In this document: positions 1-8,750 of the stretch, in pieces
Position numbering within the stretch: the first letter of the stretch is position 1
Layout of the letters: each line of letters begins with the position of its first letter
Origin: Acidisoma cellulosilyticum
Lineage (GTDB): Bacteria > Pseudomonadota > Alphaproteobacteria > Acetobacterales > Acetobacteraceae
Direction of reading: 5' to 3'
DNA length: 64,000 bases
Assembly: GCF_020621385.1 (NCBI RefSeq)
Contig: NZ_JAESVA010000003.1
Span: forward strand, 558,001-622,000
The notes under the pieces: generated by a model
Database searches by the model: none
Seen by the model: only the letters and a program-made list of their open reading frames with translations
Told to the model about the DNA's origin: nothing
Made by a program: the position numbers and the translations under genes

Positions 1-66
1 CGCGATCTCGGCAATGGGGCGAAGAACCGCGGCCCGGGCAATGGCTTCGTCGTGACCCATGCTCAT
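1..66 (-). CDS. fhs: Formate-tetrahydrofolate ligase, N-terminal end only (partial)
   Basis: Only the first 22 codons lie in the window; the gene runs off the left edge. The peptide (MSMGHDEAIARAAVLRPIAE, then IA) matches my memory of the N-terminus of formate-tetrahydrofolate ligases, which carry an 'IA..A.L.PI.EIA' pattern. The enzyme would make 10-formyl-THF from formate, THF and ATP. ATG codons lie at 66 and 60, and a purine-rich stretch just upstream could serve as ribosome-binding site. The gene follows the aminotransferase at 105-1232 by 38 nt on the same strand. The call rests on very little sequence. Confidence 0.45.
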   Translation of the reverse strand, partial: MSMGHDEAIARAAVLRPIAEIA

Positions 67-104
67 GCTATTTCTTTCTCATCCTCTTTAGCCTCGGCAC
101 GCCG

Positions 105-1232
105 TCAGGACCGAAAACCAAGCTCGTCCAATGTCTGGCCGATGGCCGTCACGGCCTGTTCTATATCGGTGCGGCCGATCGCGCCGATAGCGCCGATCCG
201 CATGCTCGGCGCTTCGGTATTCCTGAAATTGCTGATCAGCACGCCGCGGCGCTTCAGCGCCTCGACGAAAAGTTTGAGGTCCCAGGCGTCGCTCTGTGGC
301 GCCAGCACATTCATGATGATCGGCCCCTGCAAGGCGCGCGGCAGGCAAGGTTGCAGCCCAAGCGCCACCATCCCGTCATAAAGGGCTGCCATATTATCCT
401 GATACCGGCGCAGCCGAACGGTCGGGCCGCCTTCCGCATCCAGCCGGTCCAGCGCGGTGTGCAGCGCCGCCATCGGCTGGATCGGTGGCGTGAACCTTGC
501 CGCCCCCGGGCCGTTTTCCAGCCCATTCTGGTAAAGATCGGCAAGATCGAAGGACCAGCTATCGGCATGACCCCGGCGTTCCAGCAGGCGCGCGATGGGC
601 GAGACGCACAGGCTGAAACCCGGCAGGCTTTCCAGGCATTTATTGGCGGTGAAGACCATGGCGTCGATTTCGGGATGCGCCGCGACATCGATCGGCAGTG
701 CGCCGAAGGCCGAGACCGCGTCCAGGATCATGCGGCGGCCGTGACGATGCACGACCGCGCCGACCGCCCTTGGGTCATGGATGATGCCGGTGCTGGTCTC
801 GCTATAGATCATGCCCAGATGGGTGATCGTCGGATCGGCCGCCAAAGCCGCATCGACCGCAGCCGGGTCCAGCGGCTGGTCGAGTGCGACCGGCAGTTCG
901 ACGACACGACGAGCGGCGGCACGGGCCAGCCGCATCATGCGCTGGGCGTATTGGCCGGAAGCCGGGATCAGAATGCCGCCACCGGCGCCCTGACCCTGGT
1001 CTTTCTCTGGCGGCACGAAGGTCCGCACCGCCGCTTCGATGATGAAATGGCCCGAACCAGGCAAGGGCATGGCGACATGCACATCCACCACCCCGCCGGC
1101 CATAATGCGCAGCCGGGTCAACAGATCGCCGATCTCCTCTCGCACCGCCTGGTCCCAGGGGGCAATATCGCGATCGGCCGCAGCACGGACATCGGGGTGG
1201 GTCATGACAGGACCGGGAATTAGCAGCAACAT
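105..1232 (-). CDS. PhnW-like pyridoxal-phosphate aminotransferase (2-aminoethylphosphonate or serine/alanine-glyoxylate type)
   Basis: Class V PLP aminotransferase of 375 aa. It opens with MLLLIPGPVMTHPDVR, the typical N-terminus of PhnW and alanine/serine-glyoxylate aminotransferases. It has YSETSTGIIHDP and DAVSAFGALPIDV (PLP-binding Asp region). The Schiff-base lysine should be the K in FTANKCLESLPG. Near the C-terminus, MRIGAIGAI resembles the PhnW 'R.G.IGA' substrate-binding arginine motif. PhnW converts 2-aminoethylphosphonate plus pyruvate to phosphonoacetaldehyde plus alanine. No other phosphonate genes are in view, and the next gene downstream appears to be fhs, so a role in glyoxylate/serine one-carbon metabolism is an alternative. 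An upstream in-frame extension exists, but the start at 1232 fits family length and has GAGAGAG upstream. Confidence 0.75.
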   Translation of the reverse strand: MLLLIPGPVMTHPDVRAAADRDIAPWDQAVREEIGDLLTRLRIMAGGVVDVHVAMPLPGSGHFIIEAAVRTFVPPEKDQGQGAGGGILIPASGQYAQRMMRLARAAARRVVELPVALDQPLDPAAVDAALAADPTITHLGMIYSETSTGIIHDPRAVGAVVHRHGRRMILDAVSAFGALPIDVAAHPEIDAMVFTANKCLESLPGFSLCVSPIARLLERRGHADSWSFDLADLYQNGLENGPGAARFTPPIQPMAALHTALDRLDAEGGPTVRLRRYQDNMAALYDGMVALGLQPCLPRALQGPIIMNVLAPQSDAWDLKLFVEALKRRGVLISNFRNTEAPSMRIGAIGAIGRTDIEQAVTAIGQTLDELGFRS

Positions 1233-1342
1233 CAGGCAAACTCTCTCAGGCGCTCTGCCTCTGGGCTTGGCATGATGCGCGGCCCAAATCCACCCCACGG
1301 ATGCCATCGCAGGCGCGCAGAATTGCTGTTAAGGAGATTGGC

Positions 1343-1768
1343 ATGACGATGCCCTTTACGCTTCCTCCCTGGCTGCCTTGGTGGGTGCCGATCCTGGTCC
1401 TGGTTCCGGCGATCCTGTACGGCCTGGTCTTTCTGCTGATGCCCTTCAGCGTGCTCGGCCTGAAGGGCCGGTTGGACGTGATCGAGGCAAGGCTGGACGA
1501 GGTGCAGCATGAGATCCGCACCTTGTCGCTGCGCCTGGGTGAGCCCGCCCGCCACTACCGTCCGGACGAAGACGCCTATGACACCAGTCCTTTGCCGGCC
1601 CCGCCCGCACAGACGCCGCGCAGCCGTCCGCCGGTGCCGCCTGCCCATGACCCCTATCGCTATGATGACGAGCCCGAGCCACGCGCGGACCAGCGTCAGC
1701 GCCCCGTGCGGGCCGAGCGGTATGAACCCCGGCCGGCCACACGGTCAGAGCCGCGTTTCGACCGCTGA
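1343..1768 (+). CDS. Conserved small single-pass membrane protein
   Basis: A 141-aa protein with one hydrophobic segment at about residues 10-35 (LPPWLPWWVPILVLVPAILY onward). A short charged helix follows (LDVIEARLDEVQHEIRTL, possible coiled coil), then a Pro/Arg/Asp-rich low-complexity tail. The start at 1343 is preferred because AAGGAG lies just upstream. The topology suggests an inner-membrane anchor with a disordered tail. I do not recognise a functional family and assign no function. It is followed by the nit/nadK/mazG run on the same strand. Confidence 0.6.
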   Translation: MTMPFTLPPWLPWWVPILVLVPAILYGLVFLLMPFSVLGLKGRLDVIEARLDEVQHEIRTLSLRLGEPARHYRPDEDAYDTSPLPAPPAQTPRSRPPVPPAHDPYRYDDEPEPRADQRQRPVRAERYEPRPATRSEPRFDR

Positions 1769-1830
1769 CATTGATCGCCCCGCCCAAACCGCCCCGCCTC
1801 ATCGCAAGCCAGCCAGGAGTACGGTCGTAA

Positions 1831-2667
1831 ATGCGCATCAGTGCGATCCAGATGAACCCGGGTGCGGATAAGGCGCAGAACCTCGCGCAGGCGCGGGAAT
1901 TGATCCAGGGCGCATTGGCTGACGGTCGTCCGCGCATCGTCGCCTTGCCTGAAATGTGGACCTGCCTCGGCGGCGACCGGGCCAAGAAATTCGCCGCCGC
2001 CGAGACCTTGCCCCCCGAAGGATCGAACGCGGCCGGCGGGGAGGCTTACGAATGTCTGCGCGAAGTCGCGCGCGCCAATAAGATCCATGTCCATGGCGGG
2101 TCCATCGCCGAGCTGGCGGGCGATCTGCTTTATAATACGACCGTCGTCTTCGATCCCAACGGGGTCGAAATCGCCCGCTACCGCAAGATTCACCTCTTTG
2201 ACATCGTGACGCCGGACGGCATGGGCTACCGCGAAAGCGCCACCTTCAAGGGCGGCGACCGCGTCGTCACCTTCAAGGCCCATGGCACGACCTGCGGTCT
2301 GGCGATCTGTTACGATATCCGCTTCCCTGAGCTTTTCCTGAAGCTGCGCCAGGCCGGCGCCGAAATCATTTTCCTGCCGGCCGCCTTCACGGTCCCGACC
2401 GGCCGCGATCATTGGGAGGTTCTTCTGCAGGCTCGCGCCATCGAGACGCAAAGCTGGATCGTCGCCCCCGCCTGCTGGGGCCGTCATCTGGACGGCAGCG
2501 GCGAGCCGCGCATGACCTTCGGCCGCACGCTGATCGCCGACCCCTGGGGGCTTGTCACCGCCCGCGTGCCGGACGGCACCGGCTGGATCACCAGCCGCGC
2601 GGACGCGACCGTCACCGAACGCATCCGCCGCGATATGCCCGTGCTCGCGCATCGGAAATTTGTATGA
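1831..2667 (+). CDS. Nitrilase-superfamily carbon-nitrogen hydrolase (Nit1/omega-amidase-like)
   Basis: A 278-aa amidase. The Glu-Lys-Cys catalytic triad is visible: Glu in VALPEMW, Lys in RYRKIHLFD, Cys in [13 protein letters not shown]. The conserved [13 protein letters not shown] and [10 protein letters not shown] blocks follow. This pattern fits the Nit1/Nit2 branch, which hydrolyses deaminated glutathione or alpha-keto acid amides as metabolite repair. An AGGAG ribosome-binding site lies upstream of the ATG. The stop overlaps the start of the NAD kinase gene (ATGA), so the two are probably translationally coupled. Confidence 0.85.
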   Translation: MRISAIQMNPGADKAQNLAQARELIQGALADGRPRIVALPEMWTCLGGDRAKKFAAAETLPPEGSNAAGGEAYECLREVARANKIHVHGGSIAELAGDLLYNTTVVFDPNGVEIARYRKIHLFDIVTPDGMGYRESATFKGGDRVVTFKAHGTTCGLAICYDIRFPELFLKLRQAGAEIIFLPAAFTVPTGRDHWEVLLQARAIETQSWIVAPACWGRHLDGSGEPRMTFGRTLIADPWGLVTARVPDGTGWITSRADATVTERIRRDMPVLAHRKFV

Positions 2668-3497
2668 GCGTGAGCCATACGCTCAACCGGTCGGGCGCGC
2701 CCCTGACGCCCGAGCCATTACTGCGGACCGCCAGCCTGACCCGTATCGCCTTCGTCGCCTCCTCCGCGTCGCAAGCGCAGGAGCGGCTGGAGAAGCTGAC
2801 ATTCCTTTACGGCAATGTGCCGGTTCTGGAATCGCAGGTCGTGGTCGCACTCGGCGGCGACGGTTTCATGCTGGAGACGCTGCATAGCGTGCTCGGCCGC
2901 TCCATCCCGGTCTACGGCATGAATTGCGGCTCGGTCGGCTTCCTCATGAACGGCTATGTCGACGAAGCTTTGCCCGAGCGCCTGGGCATGGCGCAGGGCG
3001 CCGTTCTGCACCCGTTGCGCATGCATACCGTGACACAGACCGGCGCGGTCGAGGAAGCGCTCGCCCTCAATGAAGTCAGCCTGCTGCGCCAATTGCGGCA
3101 GACGGCAAAGCTGCGCATCTCCGTCGATGGCCGCGTGCGCATGCCCGAGCTGGTCTGCGACGGCATCCTGATTTCGACGCCCGCCGGCTCCACGGCCTAT
3201 AATCTTTCGGCGCATGGCCCGATCATCCCGCTCTCGGCCAATCTTCTGCCGCTGACGCCGATCAGCGCCTTCCGCCCGCGCCGCTGGCATGGGGCGCTGC
3301 TGCCCAGCTCGGCCGATGTCCTGTTCGAGGTCCTGGAAGTCGACAAGCGTCCGGTCGCCGCCGTCGCCGATTCCTTCGAAGTCCGCCACGTCATCTCCGT
3401 CGCCGTCACCGAGGAACGCTCGATGTCCGTGACGGTCCTTTTCGACCCTGACCAGGGCCTGTCCGAGCGTATTCTGACGGAACAATTCACGGCATGA
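2664..3497 (+). CDS. nadK: NAD kinase
   Basis: ATP-NAD kinase of 277 aa that makes NADP+ from NAD+. Diagnostic blocks are [15 protein letters not shown] (GGDG, nucleotide binding), [19 protein letters not shown] (the NE motif), and [20 protein letters not shown]. The ATG at 2664 overlaps the stop of the upstream amidase. A longer in-frame reading exists upstream inside the amidase gene, but it is not homologous to the family. The gene also overlaps mazG by 4 bp. Confidence 0.93.
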   Translation: MSVSHTLNRSGAPLTPEPLLRTASLTRIAFVASSASQAQERLEKLTFLYGNVPVLESQVVVALGGDGFMLETLHSVLGRSIPVYGMNCGSVGFLMNGYVDEALPERLGMAQGAVLHPLRMHTVTQTGAVEEALALNEVSLLRQLRQTAKLRISVDGRVRMPELVCDGILISTPAGSTAYNLSAHGPIIPLSANLLPLTPISAFRPRRWHGALLPSSADVLFEVLEVDKRPVAAVADSFEVRHVISVAVTEERSMSVTVLFDPDQGLSERILTEQFTA

Positions 3498-4342
3498 ACG
3501 ACGCCCCCGATAACCGGAATGCCTTTGACGAAAAGTCTGGCGCCGAACAGGCGCTGCATGCGCTGATCGAGACCATGGCGCGCCTGCGCGATCCCGTGGG
3601 CGGCTGCGCCTGGGACCTGAAACAGAGTTTCGCCTCTCTGGCGCCGTACGCGGTGGAAGAGGCTTACGAGGTCGCGGAAGCGGCCGAGGCCGGCGATATG
3701 ACCGGATTGCGTGAAGAATTGGGCGATCTGCTGCTGCAGGTCGTCTTTCATGCCCAGCTCGCGCGCGAACAGGGCATTTTCTCCTTCGCCGAGGTGGCAG
3801 CGGGCATCAACGAGAAGCTGATCCGCCGCCATCCGCATATTTTTGGCGACGCAGCCGAGCGAGATGCGCGCGCCCAGACCGTCGCCTGGGAAGCGCAGAA
3901 GGCCGAGGAGCGTGCGGCGAAAGCGAAGCAGACAGCCGCCGTCAGCGCGTTGGACGGGGTCGCGACCACCCTGCCCGCCCTGACCCGCGCGCAAAAACTT
4001 TCGGCCCGCGCCGCCCGCGTCGGCTTCGACTGGCCGAAACTCGATGATCTCTTCGATAAGCTGGAGGAGGAGGTCGCGGAACTGAAGGCCGAGATCCCGA
4101 CCGGGCAGACCGACCGGATTGCGGATGAGATGGGCGACCTGATGTTCGTCATGGCCAATCTTTGCCGCAAGCTGCATCTCGACAGCGAGACGGTGTTGAG
4201 AGCGGCTAACGCAAAATTTACACGTCGTTTCCAGGGCGTCGAAGCGCGCCTGGCAGCCGCGGGCCGCACGCCGAACGAGGCGGGGCTTGAGGAAATGGAA
4301 AACCTGTGGCTTGCCGTGAAGGCCGCCGAGACGGGTCGGTAG
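3494..4342 (+). CDS. mazG: Nucleoside triphosphate pyrophosphohydrolase MazG
   Basis: A 282-aa protein with the two-domain MazG layout. The first domain carries the metal-binding [14 protein letters not shown] and [17 protein letters not shown] helices. The second, C-terminal domain carries [11 protein letters not shown] and [17 protein letters not shown]. The enzyme hydrolyses non-canonical or excess NTPs to NMP plus PPi, a house-cleaning role. Length and domain order match the Escherichia coli type. The start overlaps the nadK stop by 4 bp (ATGA). Confidence 0.93.
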   Translation: MNDAPDNRNAFDEKSGAEQALHALIETMARLRDPVGGCAWDLKQSFASLAPYAVEEAYEVAEAAEAGDMTGLREELGDLLLQVVFHAQLAREQGIFSFAEVAAGINEKLIRRHPHIFGDAAERDARAQTVAWEAQKAEERAAKAKQTAAVSALDGVATTLPALTRAQKLSARAARVGFDWPKLDDLFDKLEEEVAELKAEIPTGQTDRIADEMGDLMFVMANLCRKLHLDSETVLRAANAKFTRRFQGVEARLAAAGRTPNEAGLEEMENLWLAVKAAETGR

Positions 4343-4378
4343 GGGCGCGGTTCCCCACCACTCATGGTAAAGGGCAGC

Positions 4379-7000
4379 ATGGTCGACACGCCCGAAGATA
4401 AGCCCTACCGCACCTCCCGCCCCATTCCGCGCCGCCGCCCATGGCGGCGAATCCTGCTGGGCGGGATCGCCGTCATCATCGTGGTTCCCGTCGTCGCTGT
4501 CGTGGCAGCGGTCCTGACCTTCAACCCGAATGCCTACAAGGATCAGATCACCGCCGCCGCCTCTCAGGCGACCGGACGGCAGGTCACGATCGCCGGGCCG
4601 ATCGCGGTCAAGCTTTCGTTGATCCCGACACTGACGGCGCAAGACGTTCGTATCGCCAATATTGCGGGCGGCGCGGCCCCGCTGATGGCGCGCATCAGCA
4701 GTATCGAGACGCGCATCGCGCTGCTGCCGCTGCTGCACCACCAGATCGACATCGAAGCACTGGTGCTGCGCCACCCGACCATCCTGCTGGAAAAGACGGC
4801 GGACGGCCGGGTGAACTGGCTGTTCCAACCAACCAGCAACGCTGCCGCACCGGCGGCCGTTCCGGCCCCGCCGGTCACGGTCGATACCGGCCATGGCCCC
4901 TGGCAGGTGGCGGTTCATTCGCTCGACATCACGGACGGCACGGTCGATTGGCGGGATGAACAGGCTGGCCGCACCGCGACGGTGCAGCTGCCCAAAGCCA
5001 GTCTCTCGGCCCAGGGCGACGCGACGACCCAGCCGGAAGACCAGCCGCTGGCGATCGACGCCGATCTGCTCTGGCAGAAACAGCCGATCCATCTCACTGC
5101 CAAAACCGGCCCGATTGCGCATCTGACCAATACAGCCGATCAGTCCAGCTGGCCGGTGCAACTCACGCTGACCGCTGCCGGCGCGACGCTCTCGGCCCAG
5201 GGCGGCATCACCGACCCGCGCCAGGCACGCGGTTACGATCTCACGCTACAGGCGCAGATCCCGGCGCTGGATGCGATCACCCCGCTGCTGCCGCAGGGCA
5301 TTCTGCCGGCGGGGCAAAGCCTGCCGCCGCTGCACGGCGTCGCCTTCGGGGCGCATCTGACGGATGCCAGCCAGGGCAAGCCGCAACTCAGCAATCTCAG
5401 CCTGCAGGCACAGGCCTCCGATCTGTCCGGCATCGCGCCGGGCCTGAAACTCGATAGCCTGTCCCTGGTGACAGCGGCGCCGGATCAACCGGTCTCGGTC
5501 AATATTCTGGGCGACCGCCAGGGCCTGGCTTTCACCCTGTCGGGCTCAATCGGGCCGCTGCCCTTGCCGGGCGCGCCAGCCGCCCCGCTGCCGGTCGATC
5601 TGACGCTGAATGCCGCGCAGAGCAATCTGCACGCCCAGGGCAGCATTCAGGACCCCTGGAGCCTGCGGGGGCTCAATCTCGCCCTCTCCGCCCAGATCGC
5701 CAATCTCGCCTTTCTGTCGCCGCTGGCCGGCGCGCCGCTCCCCGCCTTCACGACGCTGAACGGCACCGCGACGCTGACGGATGCGGCGGCCAGCGGCCTT
5801 GCCCAGGGTCTGGCGCTATCCGCCCTGAACCTGACCGCGCCGCAGGGCGATCTGGAAGGCGCCCTCAGCATCGCCTTCGCGCCCCGCCTCGCAATCGGCG
5901 CCAATCTGCGCTCCGCCAAGCTCGATCTGGATCAGGTGCTGACCGCGACCGCCACGACGCCTGCGGCCCCGGCGGCGGCGCCCGCACCACAACCGGCCGC
6001 GCCGGCTCCCGCCACAGCCGCGGGCCCACGGAAACTGATCCCGGATATCGCTTTGCCGATCGCGGCACTGAAGAGCTTCGACGGCTCGGCCGATCTCGCC
6101 TTCGCCGATCTGCATTTCGGCGGCGCCGACTATCGCGCGCTCGTCGCCAAAGCCTCGCTGTCGGGCGGCGTCCTCTCCCTAGCGCCCTCCTCCGTCGTCG
6201 TGCCCGGCGGCCAGCTGCTGGCAGCCGGCACCATCGACACGCGCGGCGCGGTGCCGACAGAGAGCTTCGCCATGCAGGCGCAGAACCTCGCCATCGCGCC
6301 GCTGCTGAAGGCCCTGCAGATCCCTGTGGCAGCCAACGGCCTCGTCCAGGTCTTTGCGAACCTTACCGCCAGCGGCGCCACCACCCGGCAGATCGCCGCC
6401 AGCGTGAACGGCAATTTCGGCCTCGCTTCGGTGGACGGCGTGATCGACGCGCATGCGCTCGGCAGTCTGATCGCACCCGCGATTCGCGCCGGCGGTGTCG
6501 TGCCGGCCGAACTGCTGAACGCCGCCGGCCAGGTGCCGATGCGCTGCCTGGCGATCCGCCTGAATGCGACGAACGGCAATGCGGCGGTCGCAGCCCTGCT
6601 GCTCGATACGCCCCGGCTCCTGGTGCAAGGCACAGGCTCGCTCAATTTCGGACTGGAAACGCTGAACCTCGCCCTGACGCCGGAGCTTTATCTGGGCGAG
6701 ATGGCGGTCACGGTGCCGCTGGATATGGGCGGAACCTTCGCTGATCCGCATGCGGGCAAGGTCGGCAAGGTCGTCATCAGCCAGCAACCGGGACAAAGCG
6801 GCGGCAGCGGGCTCAACGGCCTGGTGCAATCGCTCATTGGCGGCGGCAAGCACGCGGCCCCTGCCGTCTCCCCCGCCTGCACGCCCGCGCTGACCCTGGC
6901 CCGCAACGGCCAGCCTGGTCCGGCGCCCAGCGGCAGCTCGGATTCCGGGATCCTCCAAAAGCCGATGAATCTCTTCCAACAATTGCTCCACGGCCAGTAG
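4379..7000 (+). CDS. AsmA family protein
   Basis: A protein of about 873 aa with an N-terminal cytoplasmic stretch rich in Arg/Pro. One transmembrane segment follows at about residues 23-45 (ILLGGIAVIIVVPVVAVVAA). The rest is a long periplasmic region typical of AsmA/TamB-like proteins, with repeated short beta segments and an Ala/Pro-rich linker near the middle. AsmA proteins act in outer-membrane biogenesis and lipid transfer. Two starts are possible. I prefer 4379 over 4364 because AAAGGG sits at good spacing before it. Confidence 0.85.
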   Translation: MVDTPEDKPYRTSRPIPRRRPWRRILLGGIAVIIVVPVVAVVAAVLTFNPNAYKDQITAAASQATGRQVTIAGPIAVKLSLIPTLTAQDVRIANIAGGAAPLMARISSIETRIALLPLLHHQIDIEALVLRHPTILLEKTADGRVNWLFQPTSNAAAPAAVPAPPVTVDTGHGPWQVAVHSLDITDGTVDWRDEQAGRTATVQLPKASLSAQGDATTQPEDQPLAIDADLLWQKQPIHLTAKTGPIAHLTNTADQSSWPVQLTLTAAGATLSAQGGITDPRQARGYDLTLQAQIPALDAITPLLPQGILPAGQSLPPLHGVAFGAHLTDASQGKPQLSNLSLQAQASDLSGIAPGLKLDSLSLVTAAPDQPVSVNILGDRQGLAFTLSGSIGPLPLPGAPAAPLPVDLTLNAAQSNLHAQGSIQDPWSLRGLNLALSAQIANLAFLSPLAGAPLPAFTTLNGTATLTDAAASGLAQGLALSALNLTAPQGDLEGALSIAFAPRLAIGANLRSAKLDLDQVLTATATTPAAPAAAPAPQPAAPAPATAAGPRKLIPDIALPIAALKSFDGSADLAFADLHFGGADYRALVAKASLSGGVLSLAPSSVVVPGGQLLAAGTIDTRGAVPTESFAMQAQNLAIAPLLKALQIPVAANGLVQVFANLTASGATTRQIAASVNGNFGLASVDGVIDAHALGSLIAPAIRAGGVVPAELLNAAGQVPMRCLAIRLNATNGNAAVAALLLDTPRLLVQGTGSLNFGLETLNLALTPELYLGEMAVTVPLDMGGTFADPHAGKVGKVVISQQPGQSGGSGLNGLVQSLIGGGKHAAPAVSPACTPALTLARNGQPGPAPSGSSDSGILQKPMNLFQQLLHGQ

Positions 7001-7037
7001 AAGGCGCATTCCTGAACCTGAACAGCTGGCCTGCACC

Positions 7038-7745
7038 ATGAAACGCTTCTGGACTGAGACCTCTATCGCGGCGGAACCCGCCGGCTTCACCCTGCTGCTG
7101 GACGGCAAACCCATGCGCCTGCCGGGCGGGGAGATGCTGTTGATCGACCGCCGCGCCTTGGCCGAGGCCATCGCGGCGGAATGGCAGGCAACCGTGGTCG
7201 GTCTGGAGGTGCAACCGCAGGACCTGCCGCTGACGCAGCTGGCGGCGACCGCCACCTTGCGAATAGCCACGAACCCCGCCGATACCGCGACCGCCATCGC
7301 CGCCTATGGTCAGAGCGATCTGCTCTGCTACCGCGTGGCGGAGCCTGAGATGCTCGCCCAGCGCCAAAAGGCCGAATGGCAGCCTTGGCTGGACTGGGCG
7401 GCGCAACGTTACGACGCCCCTCTCACCACCACCACAAGCCTCGGCTTCGTGGCGCAGAATCCGCAAAGCCTGGCGGCCTTGGCCCAGGCCGTCTCGCGCC
7501 ATGATGCGCATGGCCTGGCGGTGCTGGGCGTCATCGTGCCGGTCCTGGGCAGCCTGGTTCTTGGCCTGGCCATGGTCGACGGCAAGCTCGCCGCCGCGGA
7601 AGCCTATCGCCTCTCCACATTGGACGAGTTGTTTCAGGAGGAGCGCTGGGGGCAGGATGACGAAGCTGCCGACCGCCGGGCGTTCGCCGCACGGGACGTC
7701 ATAGCCGCCGGCCGCTACTTCCAACTCTCGCGGAGGGATGCGTGA
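7038..7745 (+). CDS. ATP12 family F1-ATPase assembly chaperone
   Basis: A 235-aa protein beginning MKRFWTETSIAAEPAGFTLLLDGKPMRLPG, the N-terminal pattern of ATP12 proteins. The LAEAIAAEWQAT and LLCYRVAEPEMLAQRQ blocks and WQPWLDWA follow. ATP12 binds the F1 alpha subunit during ATP synthase assembly. It is found in alphaproteobacteria and mitochondria. The gene is followed by an overlapping acylphosphatase gene (GTGA overlap). Confidence 0.9.
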   Translation: MKRFWTETSIAAEPAGFTLLLDGKPMRLPGGEMLLIDRRALAEAIAAEWQATVVGLEVQPQDLPLTQLAATATLRIATNPADTATAIAAYGQSDLLCYRVAEPEMLAQRQKAEWQPWLDWAAQRYDAPLTTTTSLGFVAQNPQSLAALAQAVSRHDAHGLAVLGVIVPVLGSLVLGLAMVDGKLAAAEAYRLSTLDELFQEERWGQDDEAADRRAFAARDVIAAGRYFQLSRRDA

Positions 7746-8023
7746 GCAGCAAGCGACTGATGATTTCCGGCAGAGTGCATGGGGTTGGCTATCGCGCCTG
7801 GATGGCCGAGCAGGCGAATACGCTCGGCATCGACGGATGGGTCCGCAATCGGGCGGACGGATCTGTCGAGGCGCTGATCAGCGGAACGGCGGATGCGGTC
7901 GAGGAATTGGCACGGGCCTGCCGGCGCGGGCCGCGCTTCGCCCAGGTGGAAGCGATCGAGGAAGAGATCGCGCCCCCACCGGACGAACCCGGATTTCTTA
8001 TCCTTCCCAGCCTGAGAGGCTAA
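7742..8023 (+). CDS. Acylphosphatase
   Basis: A 93-aa protein with the acylphosphatase signature RLMISGRVHGVGYRAWM near the N-terminus (catalytic Arg in GVGYRAW), followed by GWVRNRADGSVEALISG with the catalytic Asn. It hydrolyses acyl phosphates such as carbamoyl or 1,3-bisphosphoglycerate phosphate groups. It starts with GTG, overlapping the stop of the ATP12 gene. The stop lies 8 bp from the convergent DUF4167 gene, leaving no room for a separate terminator. Confidence 0.92.
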   Translation: MSSKRLMISGRVHGVGYRAWMAEQANTLGIDGWVRNRADGSVEALISGTADAVEELARACRRGPRFAQVEAIEEEIAPPPDEPGFLILPSLRG

Positions 8024-8031
8024 CGCTCGCC

Positions 8032-8523
8032 TCAGGCTTCCGGTGCGGCGACAGCGATCGGGATTTCCCGCGCTTCCATGGCCGGACGGCCGTCATCGGA
8101 TTCGTCCCGGCCTTGGCCGCCCTCGAATTCTTCGCCCACCGAACCGTCATCATTGCTGTTGCGGCGGTTCTGATTGTTCTGGTGCGCCGGCTGCTGCTGA
8201 TGCTGCGCTGCCGCCTGGTTCATGGCGCTGACGATGCGGAAGTAATGCTCGGCGTGCTGGAAATAGCCCTCGCCCATCACCCGGTCACCCGCGCTGGTCG
8301 CATCCCGGCCGAGCTGGAGATACTTCTCGAACAGCTGCTGCGCCGTGCCACGAATGCGAAGATCGGGGCCGTTGCTGTCGAAGACATGGTTACGATTCAG
8401 CGGAATGCTGTTGGAGCCGCCGGAGCTAGGGTGACGTGTCCCGCCACCGCCATTACCACCACCTCCGCCACCATTGGGACCGTTCCCACGATGGCCGCGA
8501 CCACGCATACGTTTGATGTTCAT
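8032..8523 (-). CDS. DUF4167 domain protein, putative RNA-associated
   Basis: A 163-aa protein with N-terminus MNIKRMRGRGHRGN, a Gly-rich run, then the DUF4167 core (NRNHVFDSNGPDLRIRGTAQ and LFEKYLQLGRDATSAGDRV with GYFQHAEHYFRI). A Gln/Asn-rich and acidic tail ends the protein. The family is restricted to alphaproteobacteria and lacks an assigned biochemical role. The basic RG-rich N-terminus suggests RNA binding; that is inference. I chose the ATG at 8523, because the upstream 18 in-frame codons do not resemble the family. The 225-bp region upstream carries unusual inverted repeats (separate entries). Confidence 0.85.
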   Translation of the reverse strand: MNIKRMRGRGHRGNGPNGGGGGGNGGGGTRHPSSGGSNSIPLNRNHVFDSNGPDLRIRGTAQQLFEKYLQLGRDATSAGDRVMGEGYFQHAEHYFRIVSAMNQAAAQHQQQPAHQNNQNRRNSNDDGSVGEEFEGGQGRDESDDGRPAMEAREIPIAVAAPEA

Positions 8524-8563
8524 TACTAGGACAAGTCGCTTTCCTGTTAGCAGGCTGGCCAAG

Positions 8564-8580
8564 CTCGTGAAACTCACGAG
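8564..8580 (-). promoter_or_regulatory. Short perfect inverted repeat in the DUF4167 5' region
   Basis: CTCGTGA, 3-nt spacer, TCACGAG. It lies about 40 nt upstream of the DUF4167 start codon and forms a 7-bp stem with a 3-nt loop in RNA, or a possible operator in DNA. One half resembles half of a parS site, but the whole does not. Confidence 0.3.
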
Positions 8581-8624
8581 GGTCTATCGGCAGCCAGTCG
8601 CACGCTTCGGACTTTGGGGTTCCA

Positions 8625-8750
8625 CGGCTTGGCTTCGGGATAAGCCCCGAGCGACAGCACCGGAGAACGGTGCAGGTCAGGCGTCCAAGACACCCTCACC
8701 TTGCAGGCGGCACGCTAGCCCGCGCGAAACGGGAAGCCAACCGTTTTTTT
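8625..8750. ncRNA. Candidate structured RNA between prmC and the DUF4167 gene
   Basis: The stretch holds a nested set of complementary segments. An outer stem pairs 8625-8636 (CGGCTTGGCTTC, one bulged C) with 8733-8743 (GAAGCCAACCG). Inside are a hairpin near 8634-8652 (CGGG/CCCG core), a hairpin GCACCG-GAGAA-CGGTGC (8657-8673), and a long regular hairpin at 8675-8700 (GGT.AGG.GTC pairing with GAC..CCT.ACC, with opposed C mismatches). A CCCG/CGGG hairpin lies near 8719-8733. On the plus strand the outer stem is followed by a run of seven T (8744-8750), as in an intrinsic terminator. This favours a plus-strand RNA antisense-adjacent to the operon. A minus-strand 5' leader of the DUF4167 gene is the alternative. 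I could not match it to SRP RNA, 6S RNA, tmRNA or a known riboswitch. Confidence 0.45.

Noticed and set aside
3197-5161. 654-codon minus-strand frame across nadK, mazG and asmA
   Set aside because: It spans three well-supported genes on the other strand and shows no recognisable domain.
8564-8580. Possible second parS site (CTCGTGAAAC...)
   Set aside because: Only half of the parS palindrome matches; the repeat is a different palindrome.
8625-8750. SRP RNA or 6S RNA identity for the structured element
   Set aside because: The SRP apical signature (GGAAG loop with AGCAGCC) is absent, and I could not recognise the 6S open-bubble layout.
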